The notes below the pieces were generated by a model. It saw nothing but the letters and a program-made list of their open reading frames with translations, ran no database searches and had not been told where the DNA came from. Made by a program: the position numbers and the translations under genes. DNA of 64,000 nt from Micrococcaceae bacterium Sec5.1 (lineage in GTDB: Bacteria; Actinomycetota; Actinomycetes; Actinomycetales; Micrococcaceae). Below are positions 34,605 to 44,079 of this stretch, in pieces. Every line of letters starts with the position of its first letter. Positions within the stretch are counted from its first letter, which is position 1. The stretch is from positions 4,650,001 to 4,714,000 of the forward strand of contig CP143430.1 of the NCBI GenBank assembly GCA_039636795.1, given 5' to 3'.

Positions 34605-35513
34605 TCAGGGAGTTTCGACGTTATGCAGCAGCTTGCCTGCTTTGACGATCCTGGTGCTGATTTCGTTCGCGACTGCTTGGGCGTCGATGCTGGTAACGCG
34701 CCGAACCCGGCCCTCGGAATCCGGGGTGAACGTGCTCACGCCAGCCGAGTCGCCGTCGCACGTGATCGAGACCGTACCGGGTCCGGACACTTCGAAAAGT
34801 TCCGGTCGAAGCAGCGTCAGGACCGTGATGGGGTCGTGGGGAACATTCCATTCCTCGTTCCAGAATGCCCACCACTGCCGGATATCGGCGTCGAGCGCTT
34901 CCCCTAGCGGGCCGGCCGCAGCGATCAGTTCGAGCTGGTCCCGGCGCATCTCCACTTGGCGCGTTACTTCAAGGCCGGTGACGGTGATGTTGAGGGCGGA
35001 AGCGAAAACGGTCCGCGCTGCTTGGTCATCACTGCGGAAATTGTGCTCGGTTTGGCCCGTGCCGAACGCTCCGCCCATGATCCACAAATGCCGAACATTG
35101 CGCTCGAACGTTGGATCAGTTTCAAGGGCCGCTGCGATGTTCGTCAGGGGTCCAATCGCTATGAGGTCGATCTGTCCCGGATTGTTGGCGACTTCCCGCA
35201 CCAAATACGCCACGGCGTCCTCGGACTCGATGGTTTCCTGCGGGAGTCCGTCATGCAAGGAACCCTCGTGGCCGGGCCACCACACTTCACGGCCTGACTT
35301 CGGGCTGGCAATTCCCTGATACACGGCCATGTCACGGCCCGACAGTTTGCCGAACCGCTTTGCGAGGCGCGCCCGCAGCAGAGTGTCCCCGTAGACGGTG
35401 GTCACGCCAAGGAGTTCAGCCTCGGGTGAGCCAAAGATCAGGGCCAAAGCCAGTGCGTCGTCGACGTCGGATCCAATGTCGGTGTCAAGAATGATGCGGT
35501 GCTGAGCACCCAT
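34605..35513 (-). CDS. Nucleoside hydrolase (IUNH type)
   Basis: A 302-residue inosine-uridine nucleoside hydrolase: the N-terminal RIILDTDIGSDVDDALAL is the Ca2+-binding DTDxxxDDA motif, followed by GVTTVYGDTLLRA and IAIGPLTNIAAAL (nucleoside ribose contacts). It splits the N-glycosidic bond to a base and ribose. Start ATG 35513 follows AGAAGGAAC. It follows the ABC permease pair on the same strand with 63 bases between, so the importer may bring in nucleosides or related N-glycosides. Confidence 0.92.
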   Translation of the reverse strand: MGAQHRIILDTDIGSDVDDALALALIFGSPEAELLGVTTVYGDTLLRARLAKRFGKLSGRDMAVYQGIASPKSGREVWWPGHEGSLHDGLPQETIESEDAVAYLVREVANNPGQIDLIAIGPLTNIAAALETDPTFERNVRHLWIMGGAFGTGQTEHNFRSDDQAARTVFASALNITVTGLEVTRQVEMRRDQLELIAAAGPLGEALDADIRQWWAFWNEEWNVPHDPITVLTLLRPELFEVSGPGTVSITCDGDSAGVSTFTPDSEGRVRRVTSIDAQAVANEISTRIVKAGKLLHNVETP

Positions 35514-35576
35514 GGTTGTTCCTTCTGTAGTTTGCTTCGGACAGGGGTGTGCCGTGCCGAGGTGATTGATGGGGAG

Positions 35577-36437
35577 TTACTTGAGACCGGTGGTGGTCAC
35601 GGACTGGATGAAGTAGCGCTGGAACCCAATGATGATGGCGAGCGGAATCACCGTAAGGACTATCGATCCAGCGAACATCACGCCGTAGTCCACGTTGAAT
35701 TGGCCTTGGAGATTGGACAGGGCGATGGGACCGAGAATGTGCTGCTCGTCGGTGCCATTGAGCAACGGCCAAACGTAGGACTGCCATTGGAACAGGAAGA
35801 GCGTCAGTCCAGCGCCAATGAGGGACGGAACGGACAGCGGCAGATAGATCCGCCGGAAGGTGCCCCACCAGCCCAAACCGTCCAAGCGGCCTGCCTCCAC
35901 CAGGTCCTTGGGGATGGCCAGGAAGAACGTGCGTAGAAGGAATATCGCCATGCCGTTTCCCAAACCGGGAAGGATCAGCCCGGCATATGTATTCTGCAGG
36001 TTCCAGTCACGGAAGAGGTCCGCCAAGGGGATGGCGATCGCGTCGAACGGGATCAGGAAGCTCACCACCACCACCACGAAGACGGCGCCGCTTCCACGAA
36101 ACGGGATGGCAGCCAGTGCGAAAGCTGCCATGGAGCAAATCACGAGCCCGATCACGACGGTGGCCGCGCTGACGAATATTGAGTTCAGCATGGCCAAGCC
36201 CAGGTTGCTTCGCAGCAGCTCGGCATAGTTGTCCAAGCTCGGAGTCAGGGTGAAGAACGTTTCCCATTGCAACGGGTTCAGGTACCGGAAGGTATCGCCA
36301 CCGGGCCTAAGCGAATTAACGAACGTCCACCAGAGCGGGATCAGGAACAACAGTCCAACACAGGCGCCCAGGACGCTCAGCGCGATGTAGCCAACGCTCC
36401 GGCGTCCTGATGCTTTGGCCGCGGCGACCGTACTCAT
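35577..36437 (-). CDS. ABC importer permease, MalG type
   Basis: A 286-residue inner-membrane permease of carbohydrate ABC systems: six spans, and the EAA loop LVEAGRLDGLGWWGTFRRI near residue 180 that contacts the ATPase. It overlaps the MalF-type permease by four bases. No ATPase gene is present in the operon, so a shared MsmK-like ATPase elsewhere is expected. Confidence 0.93.
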   Translation of the reverse strand: MSTVAAAKASGRRSVGYIALSVLGACVGLLFLIPLWWTFVNSLRPGGDTFRYLNPLQWETFFTLTPSLDNYAELLRSNLGLAMLNSIFVSAATVVIGLVICSMAAFALAAIPFRGSGAVFVVVVVSFLIPFDAIAIPLADLFRDWNLQNTYAGLILPGLGNGMAIFLLRTFFLAIPKDLVEAGRLDGLGWWGTFRRIYLPLSVPSLIGAGLTLFLFQWQSYVWPLLNGTDEQHILGPIALSNLQGQFNVDYGVMFAGSIVLTVIPLAIIIGFQRYFIQSVTTTGLK

Positions 36438-37378
36438 GCCGCATCAGAGCTCCGAAGCAGCCGGAATTGCAAGGCGACGACGGCGAGGGTCAGTATCACG
36501 AGAATGATCACTTCCGCTTGGGCTTTACTTAGGTCCCCGAGGGTGTAAGCCCGGGTGTAGATGTCATACATGAGCAGGTTGCTGGACCCTGACGGACCAC
36601 CTTTGGTGAGTATTTGGACGGGCGCGAAGATCAGGAAGTTGGAAACGGTGTCGGCAACCAGGACGAAGGCAAGAGGTCGACGGACCAAGGGGAACGTGAC
36701 GGACCAGAGCTTCCGCCAGGCCGAGGCTCCATCGATGGATGCGGCCTCGTAGAGCTCGTTGGGAACATCGTTGATACCGGCGATCAGGAACAGCATCCAA
36801 TAACCGACGCCGATCCAGCTCAGGAGCACCATGATGGACGCGAGCGACTGCTGCGGGGAGGTGAGGAACGGCTGCGCCGGAAGTCCCAGAAGGTCAAGGA
36901 ATGAATTACCCAGGCCGTCTGGCCGATAGATGACACTCCACACGACCGCCGAAACTGCAGGCGGGACTGCTATGGGAAGGACCACCAGGGAGCGCCAAAC
37001 CTTCGCGCCGGCAGCCTTCCGGGTATAGAGAACAGCAAGCAGGAACGACACAGCAATCTGGAGAGGGTTCACGATTGCCGAAAAGACCAGCGTCACCAGC
37101 AGGGCGTTGTTGAAGTCTGCATTGCCAAAGAGATCGGCGTAGTTCTCAAAGCCCACAAACACTGTTCCACCACGCAGGAAGCTTTCACGGAACAGGCTCT
37201 CCCACAGGGCCACAGCCGCGGGTGCAAGACGAAGCACTATCAGGCTGATCAAAGCGGGAGCCAGGAACACCGCCGCCACTGCCACCAACGATGCACGCCT
37301 CCTGCGACGAACCGGAGGCACGGCCACGGTCCGATGCTGCGTTGAAGGTGGACGATTGGTTGTTTGCGAGGGGGACAT
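36434..37378 (-). CDS. ABC importer permease, MalF type
   Basis: A 314-residue permease with six spans and the EAA loop LYEAASIDGASAWRKLWSV near residue 220. The N-terminus is Ser/Pro/Thr/Arg-rich. Start ATG 37378 lies two bases after the solute-binding protein stop; the longer frame to 37396 overlaps that gene. Together with the MalG-type subunit it forms the membrane channel of the importer. Confidence 0.92.
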   Translation of the reverse strand: MSPSQTTNRPPSTQHRTVAVPPVRRRRRASLVAVAAVFLAPALISLIVLRLAPAAVALWESLFRESFLRGGTVFVGFENYADLFGNADFNNALLVTLVFSAIVNPLQIAVSFLLAVLYTRKAAGAKVWRSLVVLPIAVPPAVSAVVWSVIYRPDGLGNSFLDLLGLPAQPFLTSPQQSLASIMVLLSWIGVGYWMLFLIAGINDVPNELYEAASIDGASAWRKLWSVTFPLVRRPLAFVLVADTVSNFLIFAPVQILTKGGPSGSSNLLMYDIYTRAYTLGDLSKAQAEVIILVILTLAVVALQFRLLRSSDAA

Positions 37379-37380
37379 GG

Positions 37381-38682
37381 CTAGAGCCGCTTCCAAGCGT
37401 CGGTGATCTGTTGGGATGCCTGCTTCAGTCGCTCGTTGACTGGAGTCCCGTTTCGGATATCAGCGAAGGCCTTGCCCATGATTTCTTCGAACTGGATATA
37501 GCCAACGCTGACCGGGCGCGGTTTTGCCGTCTGAGTGTTTTCGTGTTCGATCAACTTGGCCAGCCCCTTGCTGTGGTCACCGCCCAACGCTTCGAGCTTG
37601 GGCAGATACTGGGCCGTTGCAGCGCTGTTGGCCGGGATGATGGTGGTCGCTTCGGTGGTGGCCAGGTTTCCTGCCGGGTCCAGGGATGCAAACTCCAGGA
37701 ACTTCTTTGCGGCCGCCTTGTTCTTGGATGCTGGATTGATGCCCCATGACCACGAGCCTGTCGGCGTTACCTGGCTTCCGCCGTCGAAGTACGGCATGGG
37801 TGCCACGCCCCAATCGATGTTCGTCTTGGCGAATCCGCCAACGTCCCAAGGACCGCCAACGAAGTACGCCACGTTACCTGAGGTGAAGACCGGGCTGGTC
37901 TGGAAACCGCCAACGCCGCGGGGAGAGAGTCCCGATGCGAACGTATCCGAATACCACTGCATGGCCTTTTTCCAGCCCGCGTTGTCGATGTCCGTGGTCA
38001 GCATCTTGTCACCAGTGATGCCTGAACCTCCGCCGGCGGACTCCGCCAGGGGCTGCAGTTGGTAGTAAGCCTCGACTTGTTCAAGGAGCAGGCCGTACTG
38101 CGTTCCCGCCGCCTGGACCTTCTTGGCATCCGTGGCGATCTGTTCCCACGTCATTCGCTGGGAGGGATCAACCGACGGGTGCTTTACGCCTGCGGAGTCC
38201 AGCGCCTTCTTGTTGAAGAACAGCATTTGGGTGGAGTTCCAGATGGGCAGCGCCCAAAGCTTGTCATCGTAAAGGTTCACACTGAACTGTGCGTCCGGAG
38301 CGGCGGCTTTGGCTGGCTCCTTCAGACTGCTCAGGTCCTCAAGGAAACCTTGAGCAGCCAACTGAGACAGCCTCGGCTGATCGACTGTATAGACATCTAT
38401 TGTGTCGTCCTTGGCTCCAAGCCGCTGCTGGAGCGTTGGGTTGAGTTGATCGAACGGCACCTGCGAATACTTGATGGAAATGTCCGGATTCTTAGCGTGG
38501 AAAGCGGCAATGACCGGGGCGAAAGTGGCCGGATCTTCAGGACCAAGAAGATTTACTGTGCCAGTTCCGGAGCCTTCACTTCCTAGTGCAGAAGGCGAGT
38601 TCTGGGAGCTCGTGGAGCAGCCGGACAGGAAGATTGCTCCGGCCGCAAGCAGCGACGTGGCTGCAAGGAGATTGTGCTTCAC
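37381..38682 (-). CDS. ABC importer solute-binding lipoprotein
   Basis: A 433-residue type 1 binding protein with a lipoprotein signal (LLAATSLLAAGAIFLSGCS; lipobox LSGC). Inside are GPEDPATFAPVIAAFHAKN, IDVYTVDQPRLSQLAAQGF and the usual repeated PIWNSTQMLFFNKKALD region near residue 150. GTG 38682 follows AAAGG. A longer ATG at 38724 overlaps the operator and is less likely. The ligand is presumably a sugar or nucleoside. Confidence 0.93.
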   Translation of the reverse strand: MKHNLLAATSLLAAGAIFLSGCSTSSQNSPSALGSEGSGTGTVNLLGPEDPATFAPVIAAFHAKNPDISIKYSQVPFDQLNPTLQQRLGAKDDTIDVYTVDQPRLSQLAAQGFLEDLSSLKEPAKAAAPDAQFSVNLYDDKLWALPIWNSTQMLFFNKKALDSAGVKHPSVDPSQRMTWEQIATDAKKVQAAGTQYGLLLEQVEAYYQLQPLAESAGGGSGITGDKMLTTDIDNAGWKKAMQWYSDTFASGLSPRGVGGFQTSPVFTSGNVAYFVGGPWDVGGFAKTNIDWGVAPMPYFDGGSQVTPTGSWSWGINPASKNKAAAKKFLEFASLDPAGNLATTEATTIIPANSAATAQYLPKLEALGGDHSKGLAKLIEHENTQTAKPRPVSVGYIQFEEIMGKAFADIRNGTPVNERLKQASQQITDAWKRL

Positions 38683-38723
38683 GGGAAGCCTTTCTGGAGA
38701 TTGAGTCGGATGCGAAACGAGCA

Positions 38724-38737
38724 TCTAACCGGTTAGA
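38724..38737. promoter_or_regulatory. LacI operator, ABC importer side
   Basis: TCTAACCGGTTAGA is a perfect palindrome in the divergent gap, 42 bases before the solute-binding protein start. Confidence 0.75.
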
Positions 38738-38813
38738 CTACGCGGAGGAAATGGCTTTGACAAGAGATTTCCGAAGTATTGAATCATCAGCCCCAGCAGT
38801 TATGATCAACAGA

Positions 38814-38827
38814 TCTACCCGGTTAGA
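38814..38827. promoter_or_regulatory. LacI operator, regulator side
   Basis: TCTACCCGGTTAGA differs from the perfect site by one base and lies 24 bases before the LacI start, allowing autoregulation; the 90-base spacing could allow looping. Confidence 0.7.
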
Positions 38828-38851
38828 CCGTTAGCACATCAGGAGAAGCCC

Positions 38852-39844
38852 ATGCCGACAGCCAGAGACGTGGCAAAACTGGCAGGAACGTCAAACGCTG
38901 TTGTCAGTTACGTGTTCAACAACGGCCCCCGCGCAGTTTCCGCGGCTGCCCGTGAACGCGTGCTCAAGGCTGCCAAGGAACTGGACTACAAGCCAAACGC
39001 TTTGGCCCGTGCATTGAGCGCAGGCAAGACCAGGTCCATTGGCCTCATCGTCCCGGACATCGCCAACCCATTCTTTGCCGAACTGGCGAGGGCAGTAGAA
39101 GTTGCTGCCGCAGACCGCGGCCACCTGCTGTTGATTGGGGATTCCGCAACGGTGGAGGAGCAGGAACACCGTCTCATGGAGTCGTTCATCGAAAGGAAGG
39201 TGGACTCCATCATCCTTGTTTCGCTACTGGACGAGCCTGATCTAAAACCGATAAACGCTGCGGGTCTACCTGTTGTTGCACTCCACCCACTGTCGGCTGG
39301 ACAACATGCATCATCCCTGACCATCGACTACGAGCAAGCCGCCTATGTGGCCACGCGTCATTTGTTGGAAGAGGGCTACCAGAGCATCGGTCTGCTGAAC
39401 GGGCCAGTCGACTCCGTGGGCACCAGGCAGCATGCCTCTGGTTTCGAGCGAGCCGTTTCCGGCACATCAGTGACTGTTTCCCGACGGGCGTCACCGATCT
39501 CCAGGGCTGGAGCGGCCGAGGTTGCCTTGGAGTGGCTCAGAACTTCCGATGCCCCACGGTCCATTTACGCGACAACGGATGAACAAGCCCACGGTGTTTT
39601 GTTCGCTGCCTACACACTTGGTCTCAATGTTCCGAACGAACTTGCCGTGATCGGCGTCGATGGGACTGCCGCCTCCGAATTCTCCGTGCCTCCTCTATCC
39701 TCCATTCGGCAGCCAACGCAGTCCATAGCGAACCGCGCCGTTGAGATCCTGGTCGACGGGAACGACGACGCCGACGGGGACAAGACAATCGTCAACGAAC
39801 TCTTTGACTTCGAGCTTATCGTTCGCAAATCGTCCCGCGCCTGA
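38852..39844 (+). CDS. LacI-family regulator
   Basis: A 330-residue LacI-type repressor: helix-turn-helix TARDVAKLAGTSNAVVSYVF in residues 3-25, hinge near residue 58, then periplasmic-binding-like effector domain with GLIVPDIANPFFAELARA and VIGVDGTAASEFSVPPLSS. ATG 38852 follows CAGGAG. Divergent from the importer genes with two operators between, so it likely represses them without substrate. Confidence 0.93.
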   Translation: MPTARDVAKLAGTSNAVVSYVFNNGPRAVSAAARERVLKAAKELDYKPNALARALSAGKTRSIGLIVPDIANPFFAELARAVEVAAADRGHLLLIGDSATVEEQEHRLMESFIERKVDSIILVSLLDEPDLKPINAAGLPVVALHPLSAGQHASSLTIDYEQAAYVATRHLLEEGYQSIGLLNGPVDSVGTRQHASGFERAVSGTSVTVSRRASPISRAGAAEVALEWLRTSDAPRSIYATTDEQAHGVLFAAYTLGLNVPNELAVIGVDGTAASEFSVPPLSSIRQPTQSIANRAVEILVDGNDDADGDKTIVNELFDFELIVRKSSRA

Positions 39845-39981
39845 CAAACCGGACCGTTCAGAGGCTGAGCCCCATGGCAGCTTTTGGCGGCGAATACAAC
39901 CGTTGAATCTCCCCAATGTCCCGAAGTAGGGTGGCCGGACCGTCCAACCACATCATCGTCTGGGAAAAATCTGGGAGAACC

Positions 39982-41823
39982 ATGACACATGTGAGACGCC
40001 AATTGGCTGCGGTCACCGCAGCCTTGGCCCTGAGCGTGACAAGCGGAGCGGTGGCGAGTCCTGCCTTCGCCGACCCTCGCGAAACCGACAAAAACCCTAC
40101 TGCCACCGGGTACGGCGGCGCCGTGAGCACCGTGGATCCGGAAGCTTCAGCAGCCGCCATCGAAGTCCTTCGCAAAGGTGGTAACGCAGCCGACGCCGCT
40201 GTCGCTGCGGCCGCCACCCTTGGCGTAACAGAACCGTACAGCGCCGGCATTGGAGGCGGCGGCTATTTCGTGTTCTACGACGCCAAGACCAAGAAAGTCA
40301 GCACCATTGATGGCCGCGAAACAGCGCCGGCAGCCATGCCGAACGATGCGTTCATCGATCCCGCCACCGGCAAGCCCTATCTCTTTACGACGAAGCGGCC
40401 CGAGCTGCCAACGAGCGGCGTCTCCGTCGGCGTCCCCGGCACCCCGGCAACTTGGGAACGCGCACTTAAGCGTTGGGGGACTTTGAACCTCGGCGAGGCA
40501 CTCAAGCCCGCCATCAAGGTAGCCAACCGCGGTTTCGTGGTGGATGATACGTTCCGAAACCAGACCCTCGATAACAAGTTCCGTTTCAACACCTTCACTT
40601 CCACTCAGGACCTGTTCCTCCCCGGCGGTGACGCTCCCGCCGTCGGGAGTATCTTCAAGAACCCCGAGCTGGCCGAGACGTACCGCCTGCTGGCGAAGCA
40701 AGGCACCAGCGCTTTCTACACGGGCCCGCTCGCAGAAGAGATCGTGTCCGCAGTAAAGGCACCGCCGAAATCGGGTGAGACTGATCTGCCCGTGCCAACC
40801 GGGTTCATGAGCACTGATGATCTGGCGGCATATAAGGCTGTGGACCAGGATCCGACGCACGTGAACTACCGCGGCTACGACGTCTACGGAATGGCGCCAT
40901 CAAGCAGCGGCGGCACTACGGTGGGCGAGTCGCTGAACATCCTTCAGACCTTCGATCTGAAGGACATGCAGCTGGTGGATGCCTTGCACCACTATTTCGA
41001 GGCCAGCTCATTGGCGTTCGCAGACCGCGGCGCTTATGTGGGAGATCCGAAATTCGTTGATGTTCCCACCGATGTCCTCACCGACCCTGTTTTCGGAAAG
41101 GAACGGGCTTGCGAGATTAATCCGACTTCGGCAGCCACCAAGCCGGTCGCCCCGGGTGACATAACGACGTACGACGGCGCGTGCCCGGCGGCGGCTGCAC
41201 CCCTCGCCGACGAGACGGACACCGAGAACATTTCCACCACCAACATGACGGTCGCCGACAAATGGGGCAACGTGGTGGAGTACACCCTGACCATTGAGCA
41301 GACGGGTGGATCAGGTATCGTCGTCCCAGGCCGCGGATTCCTCTTGAACAATGAGTTGACTGACTTCAGCGCCGAATACAAGGCGACTGATCCCAACAGG
41401 ATCCAGCCAGGCAAGCGTCCCCGTTCTTCGATGTCGCCAACCATCATCCTGGAAGACGGTGACCCGTTCCTGGCTCTCGGCTCCCCGGGCGGATCCACCA
41501 TCATCACCACCGTGTTGCAGACGATTCTGAATCGCGTTGACCTGGGGATGGATATCTCTGAGGCCATCGCAGCTCCGCGTGCAGCTCCTCGAAACGGAAC
41601 CACCGTGAGTTCCGAGCCGGCGTTCATTGATGCTTATGGTCCTGCACTGAAATCGTTGGGCCATGATCTGGTCCCGGCCGGTGATGCTTTCACCTCAGCG
41701 GCCGAAATAGGTGCGGCCACGGCGATTGAGTTCGGCGACGGCGGAAAGCTCACGGCAGCGGCTGAGCCGACTCGTCGTGGAGGTGGATCGGCCATGGTTT
41801 TGAAGCCAAGCAGCGGGCCGTGA
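39982..41823 (+). CDS. ggt: Gamma-glutamyltransferase, secreted
   Basis: A 613-residue GGT precursor: signal peptide in residues 1-30 (AAVTAALALSVTSGAVAS), then GGNAADAAVAAAATLGVTEPY and GGGYFVFYDAK. The maturation/catalytic Thr region is STTNMTVADKWGNVVEY, with Asn where many relatives have His after the TT pair, and glutamate-binding GSPGGSTIITTVLQTIL near residue 510. It splits gamma-glutamyl bonds such as glutathione outside the cell. ATG 39982 follows GGGAGAA. It stands alone between the LacI and RiPP regions. Confidence 0.92.
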   Translation: MTHVRRQLAAVTAALALSVTSGAVASPAFADPRETDKNPTATGYGGAVSTVDPEASAAAIEVLRKGGNAADAAVAAAATLGVTEPYSAGIGGGGYFVFYDAKTKKVSTIDGRETAPAAMPNDAFIDPATGKPYLFTTKRPELPTSGVSVGVPGTPATWERALKRWGTLNLGEALKPAIKVANRGFVVDDTFRNQTLDNKFRFNTFTSTQDLFLPGGDAPAVGSIFKNPELAETYRLLAKQGTSAFYTGPLAEEIVSAVKAPPKSGETDLPVPTGFMSTDDLAAYKAVDQDPTHVNYRGYDVYGMAPSSSGGTTVGESLNILQTFDLKDMQLVDALHHYFEASSLAFADRGAYVGDPKFVDVPTDVLTDPVFGKERACEINPTSAATKPVAPGDITTYDGACPAAAAPLADETDTENISTTNMTVADKWGNVVEYTLTIEQTGGSGIVVPGRGFLLNNELTDFSAEYKATDPNRIQPGKRPRSSMSPTIILEDGDPFLALGSPGGSTIITTVLQTILNRVDLGMDISEAIAAPRAAPRNGTTVSSEPAFIDAYGPALKSLGHDLVPAGDAFTSAAEIGAATAIEFGDGGKLTAAAEPTRRGGGSAMVLKPSSGP

Positions 41824-41831
41824 TTGATGTA

Positions 41832-42431
41832 TTAGCCCGGAAACAGGCCTCGGACTGTTGCCTGCAGTTTTTCCAACGCCGGGCTCACTTGGGTGCTGGC
41901 AGCGAACTTCATGAGTCCGCGGCAGGCGAGTCCCGCGTCTGTCAGCTCGCCGCTCAGCAGGAAGTCCATCAGTTCATCGCTTGGCAATAGCCGTACGAAG
42001 CCCGCCTCGGAAGGGTCCCACGATGGGTCGCTTCCGAGGCGGGCTTCTGCTGCAATGATCAAATGCTTCCGCCGGGACGAGTTGGCGGACCACCATTCGG
42101 ATCCTGCGTAGTAGACGGCTGACGATTCATAGCCTGTTTCCTCGGCCAACTCGCGTTGGCCGCCATCGAGGGGAGCTTCGTTCTCATTCAGGTATCCCCC
42201 GGGCAGTTCCAGCAAGGTTTTTCCTGGCCCAACTCGGAACTGCTCAAACAGCACCACATCCGTTCCACCGTCCGTGAAGGCGAGAACTGCCGCGGAGTCC
42301 GGGCTCGCGATGACGTCCCAGGTTGAAACTGAGCCGTCAGCTTCAAGGTACGTGTCCTGATTGATGGTGACAAAGCCTTTGTAAGCACGCGTCGTCCAGA
42401 GCTTTCGCCACAATTCGTCCGAATTGTTCAC
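41832..42431 (-). CDS. Nudix hydrolase at the end of the RiPP operon
   Basis: A 199-residue protein with a Nudix box beginning LPGGYLNENEAPLDGGQREL and continuing AEETGYES (about residue 95). Shape is like ADP-sugar pyrophosphatases. GTG 42431 overlaps the small membrane protein stop (GTGA), so it is the last gene of the minus-strand RiPP transcript or a nearby unit. No link between Nudix function and daptides is known to me; it may be a neighbour that was captured. The stop is eight bases from the convergent GGT stop. Confidence 0.82.
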   Translation of the reverse strand: MNNSDELWRKLWTTRAYKGFVTINQDTYLEADGSVSTWDVIASPDSAAVLAFTDGGTDVVLFEQFRVGPGKTLLELPGGYLNENEAPLDGGQRELAEETGYESSAVYYAGSEWWSANSSRRKHLIIAAEARLGSDPSWDPSEAGFVRLLPSDELMDFLLSGELTDAGLACRGLMKFAASTQVSPALEKLQATVRGLFPG

Positions 42432-42613
42432 TCTTGGCGGTTGGTCTTGAGTTCCCGGCAGAATCTCCACACCATCACCAACGAAGCTGCCGCGATGATG
42501 ATTCCGGATATAAAGGACCAAACAGACTCGCTGCCGCTTGAGAGGAAAATGTAGGTGGCGTAGGAGGCCATGACGAGGGCGAGAAGCAGCCATACCATCG
42601 GTTTACGATTCAC
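42428..42613 (-). CDS. Small two-span membrane protein
   Basis: A 61-residue protein from GTG 42613 (AAGGA eight bases upstream): KPMVWLLLALVMASYATYIF and SFISGIIIAAASLVMVWRF are two membrane segments. The tail is basic. Its stop overlaps the Nudix start. It lies 26 bases after the second exporter permease stop; it may be a membrane accessory or immunity protein of the RiPP exporter, which is inference. Confidence 0.65.
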   Translation of the reverse strand: MNRKPMVWLLLALVMASYATYIFLSSGSESVWSFISGIIIAAASLVMVWRFCRELKTNRQE

Positions 42614-42639
42614 AATGAGTTCCTTGATTGTGGTAGTTG

Positions 42640-43329
42640 TCAGGCCAAGTCACGCTTGGAGAACACGGCGCAGGCTGCCCCCAAGACGATTAACAGCCAA
42701 GCAACGGCCCCGAAGAAAGACTCCGACGCCGGTATGTGGACTGCCGCTTGATTCGCCCAATCGGCAGCTTGGAATGGGAAGAGGTACGTCTCGGCATTGC
42801 CCAGGGACAGGATCTGCGGCACAACCAAACTGAGGGGAACCGCGAAGAGGCTCACAAGATGGCTACGAAGGAGGGAACCGATCGCGAATCCCCAGACCGA
42901 TCCCATCGCTCCCATTCCAGCGAAGGCCAGCACCACATGCGGGCTGACCTGCCATCCTTGGGCGAATATTCCCCCGGCAAGACCGAAGCAGATGCCCACC
43001 ATCGCGCCGCTCAGGATTGCTGCCAGAGCAGTTGTAAGTGCTCTTGCAATGAACGCCGGGTTCCTTTGAAACAACACAACCCTGCGTGTAAGGCATCCTG
43101 CCCGGAAATCCGCGGTGAAGGAAAAAGAGCCCATCACACCCGCACCCGTGAGCATGAGCGATAACCCTGCCCCTCGAAGAACGCCTTCAAGATCCGGAGG
43201 GGGCGTGGTGGATTCGAGGGTTGCTGCCACCACGAGCGTGGCCAGGAGCCCGATGACCAGCAGGGAAGCAATCCCTGACCCCTTCCACAGCCACGGGCGG
43301 CGAAGATCCGCAAGAAGTGCGGACACCAT
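42640..43329 (-). CDS. ABC exporter permease 2 of the RiPP cluster
   Basis: A 229-residue membrane protein with six spans in the ABC-2 style (GIASLLVIGLLATLVVAATL; LSLMLTGAGVMGSFSFTADF; ILSGAMVGICFGLAGGIFA). It begins immediately after the first permease stop. With that permease and the ATPase it should form a heteromeric exporter or immunity pump for the modified peptide. No substrate sites can be read. Confidence 0.8.
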   Translation of the reverse strand: MVSALLADLRRPWLWKGSGIASLLVIGLLATLVVAATLESTTPPPDLEGVLRGAGLSLMLTGAGVMGSFSFTADFRAGCLTRRVVLFQRNPAFIARALTTALAAILSGAMVGICFGLAGGIFAQGWQVSPHVVLAFAGMGAMGSVWGFAIGSLLRSHLVSLFAVPLSLVVPQILSLGNAETYLFPFQAADWANQAAVHIPASESFFGAVAWLLIVLGAACAVFSKRDLA

Positions 43330-44079
43330 TTAGAACTCCTTTCTCTTGAGCACAGCAACGGCGCCAGCGCTTGCTGCGAGGAGCCACCCCAGCGAGACCA
43401 GGAACGCTGGACCTTGTGGAAGAAGGCCCTCAAAAGGAAGAGAGACAATGCCTGCCAACGCACCGGAGGGCAGCCAACGCCCTATTGCCGGATCGTTTGC
43501 CAAGATGGGCAGTTCGACGGCCAGCGGAATAAGCATGGTGGCGATCGTCGTCGCGTAGTAGTGCCGAATGATCCAGCCGAGCGAGCAACCCCACAGGGAA
43601 CCAACAGCGGACGCAACCACGACGCCGGGCAGGGCTCGCCAAGACTCGGGAGTGAGGAGGTCCGCACGCATTTCGGGTGCCAGAGTGAAGGCGACGCTGG
43701 CTCCCCAAGCCACGATCCCAGCCGCCAGAATGACCAGGCCGACCACAAGCGCCGCCGCGTACTTGGCGGCCACAAGGTGCATTAGCCCGGTCATCACTAC
43801 GCTGCGCCGGAGCGTCCCGTAGTAGGACTCACGGGTGACCAGGTAGCTCCCGGCAAAGGTGGCCACGATCGCAATGGTGGTGGCCAAAGCCCAAAACGCT
43901 TGAATGTTCTCGGTCGCTGACAGCTCGTCTGCATTGTCTGGCCAGCCCAGGAAGTTCGCCACGAACCAGGGCACCAAGGCACTGAAGGCCACGATGCCCA
44001 GAACGGAATATCCGCTGAAGTACCTGAGTAGCTCTGCGCGTAGTCCACCGGCCCAGTTGGAGTTCGAATGGAGCGTCAC
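43330..44079 (-). CDS. ABC exporter permease 1 of the RiPP cluster
   Basis: A 249-residue six-span protein (GYSVLGIVAFSALVPWF; AFWALATTIAIVATFAGSYL; VVGLVILAAGIVAWGASVAF). It overlaps the ATPase gene by four bases and is followed directly by a second permease of similar architecture. Its loop VTRESYYGTLRRSVVMTGL resembles the ABC-2 coupling region. Confidence 0.82.
   Translation of the reverse strand: MTLHSNSNWAGGLRAELLRYFSGYSVLGIVAFSALVPWFVANFLGWPDNADELSATENIQAFWALATTIAIVATFAGSYLVTRESYYGTLRRSVVMTGLMHLVAAKYAAALVVGLVILAAGIVAWGASVAFTLAPEMRADLLTPESWRALPGVVVASAVGSLWGCSLGWIIRHYYATTIATMLIPLAVELPILANDPAIGRWLPSGALAGIVSLPFEGLLPQGPAFLVSLGWLLAASAGAVAVLKRKEF

Noticed and set aside
35860..36228. Plus-strand frame of 122 codons within the permease gene
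   Set aside because: Opposite the MalG-type permease, which has a clear EAA loop and membrane spans.
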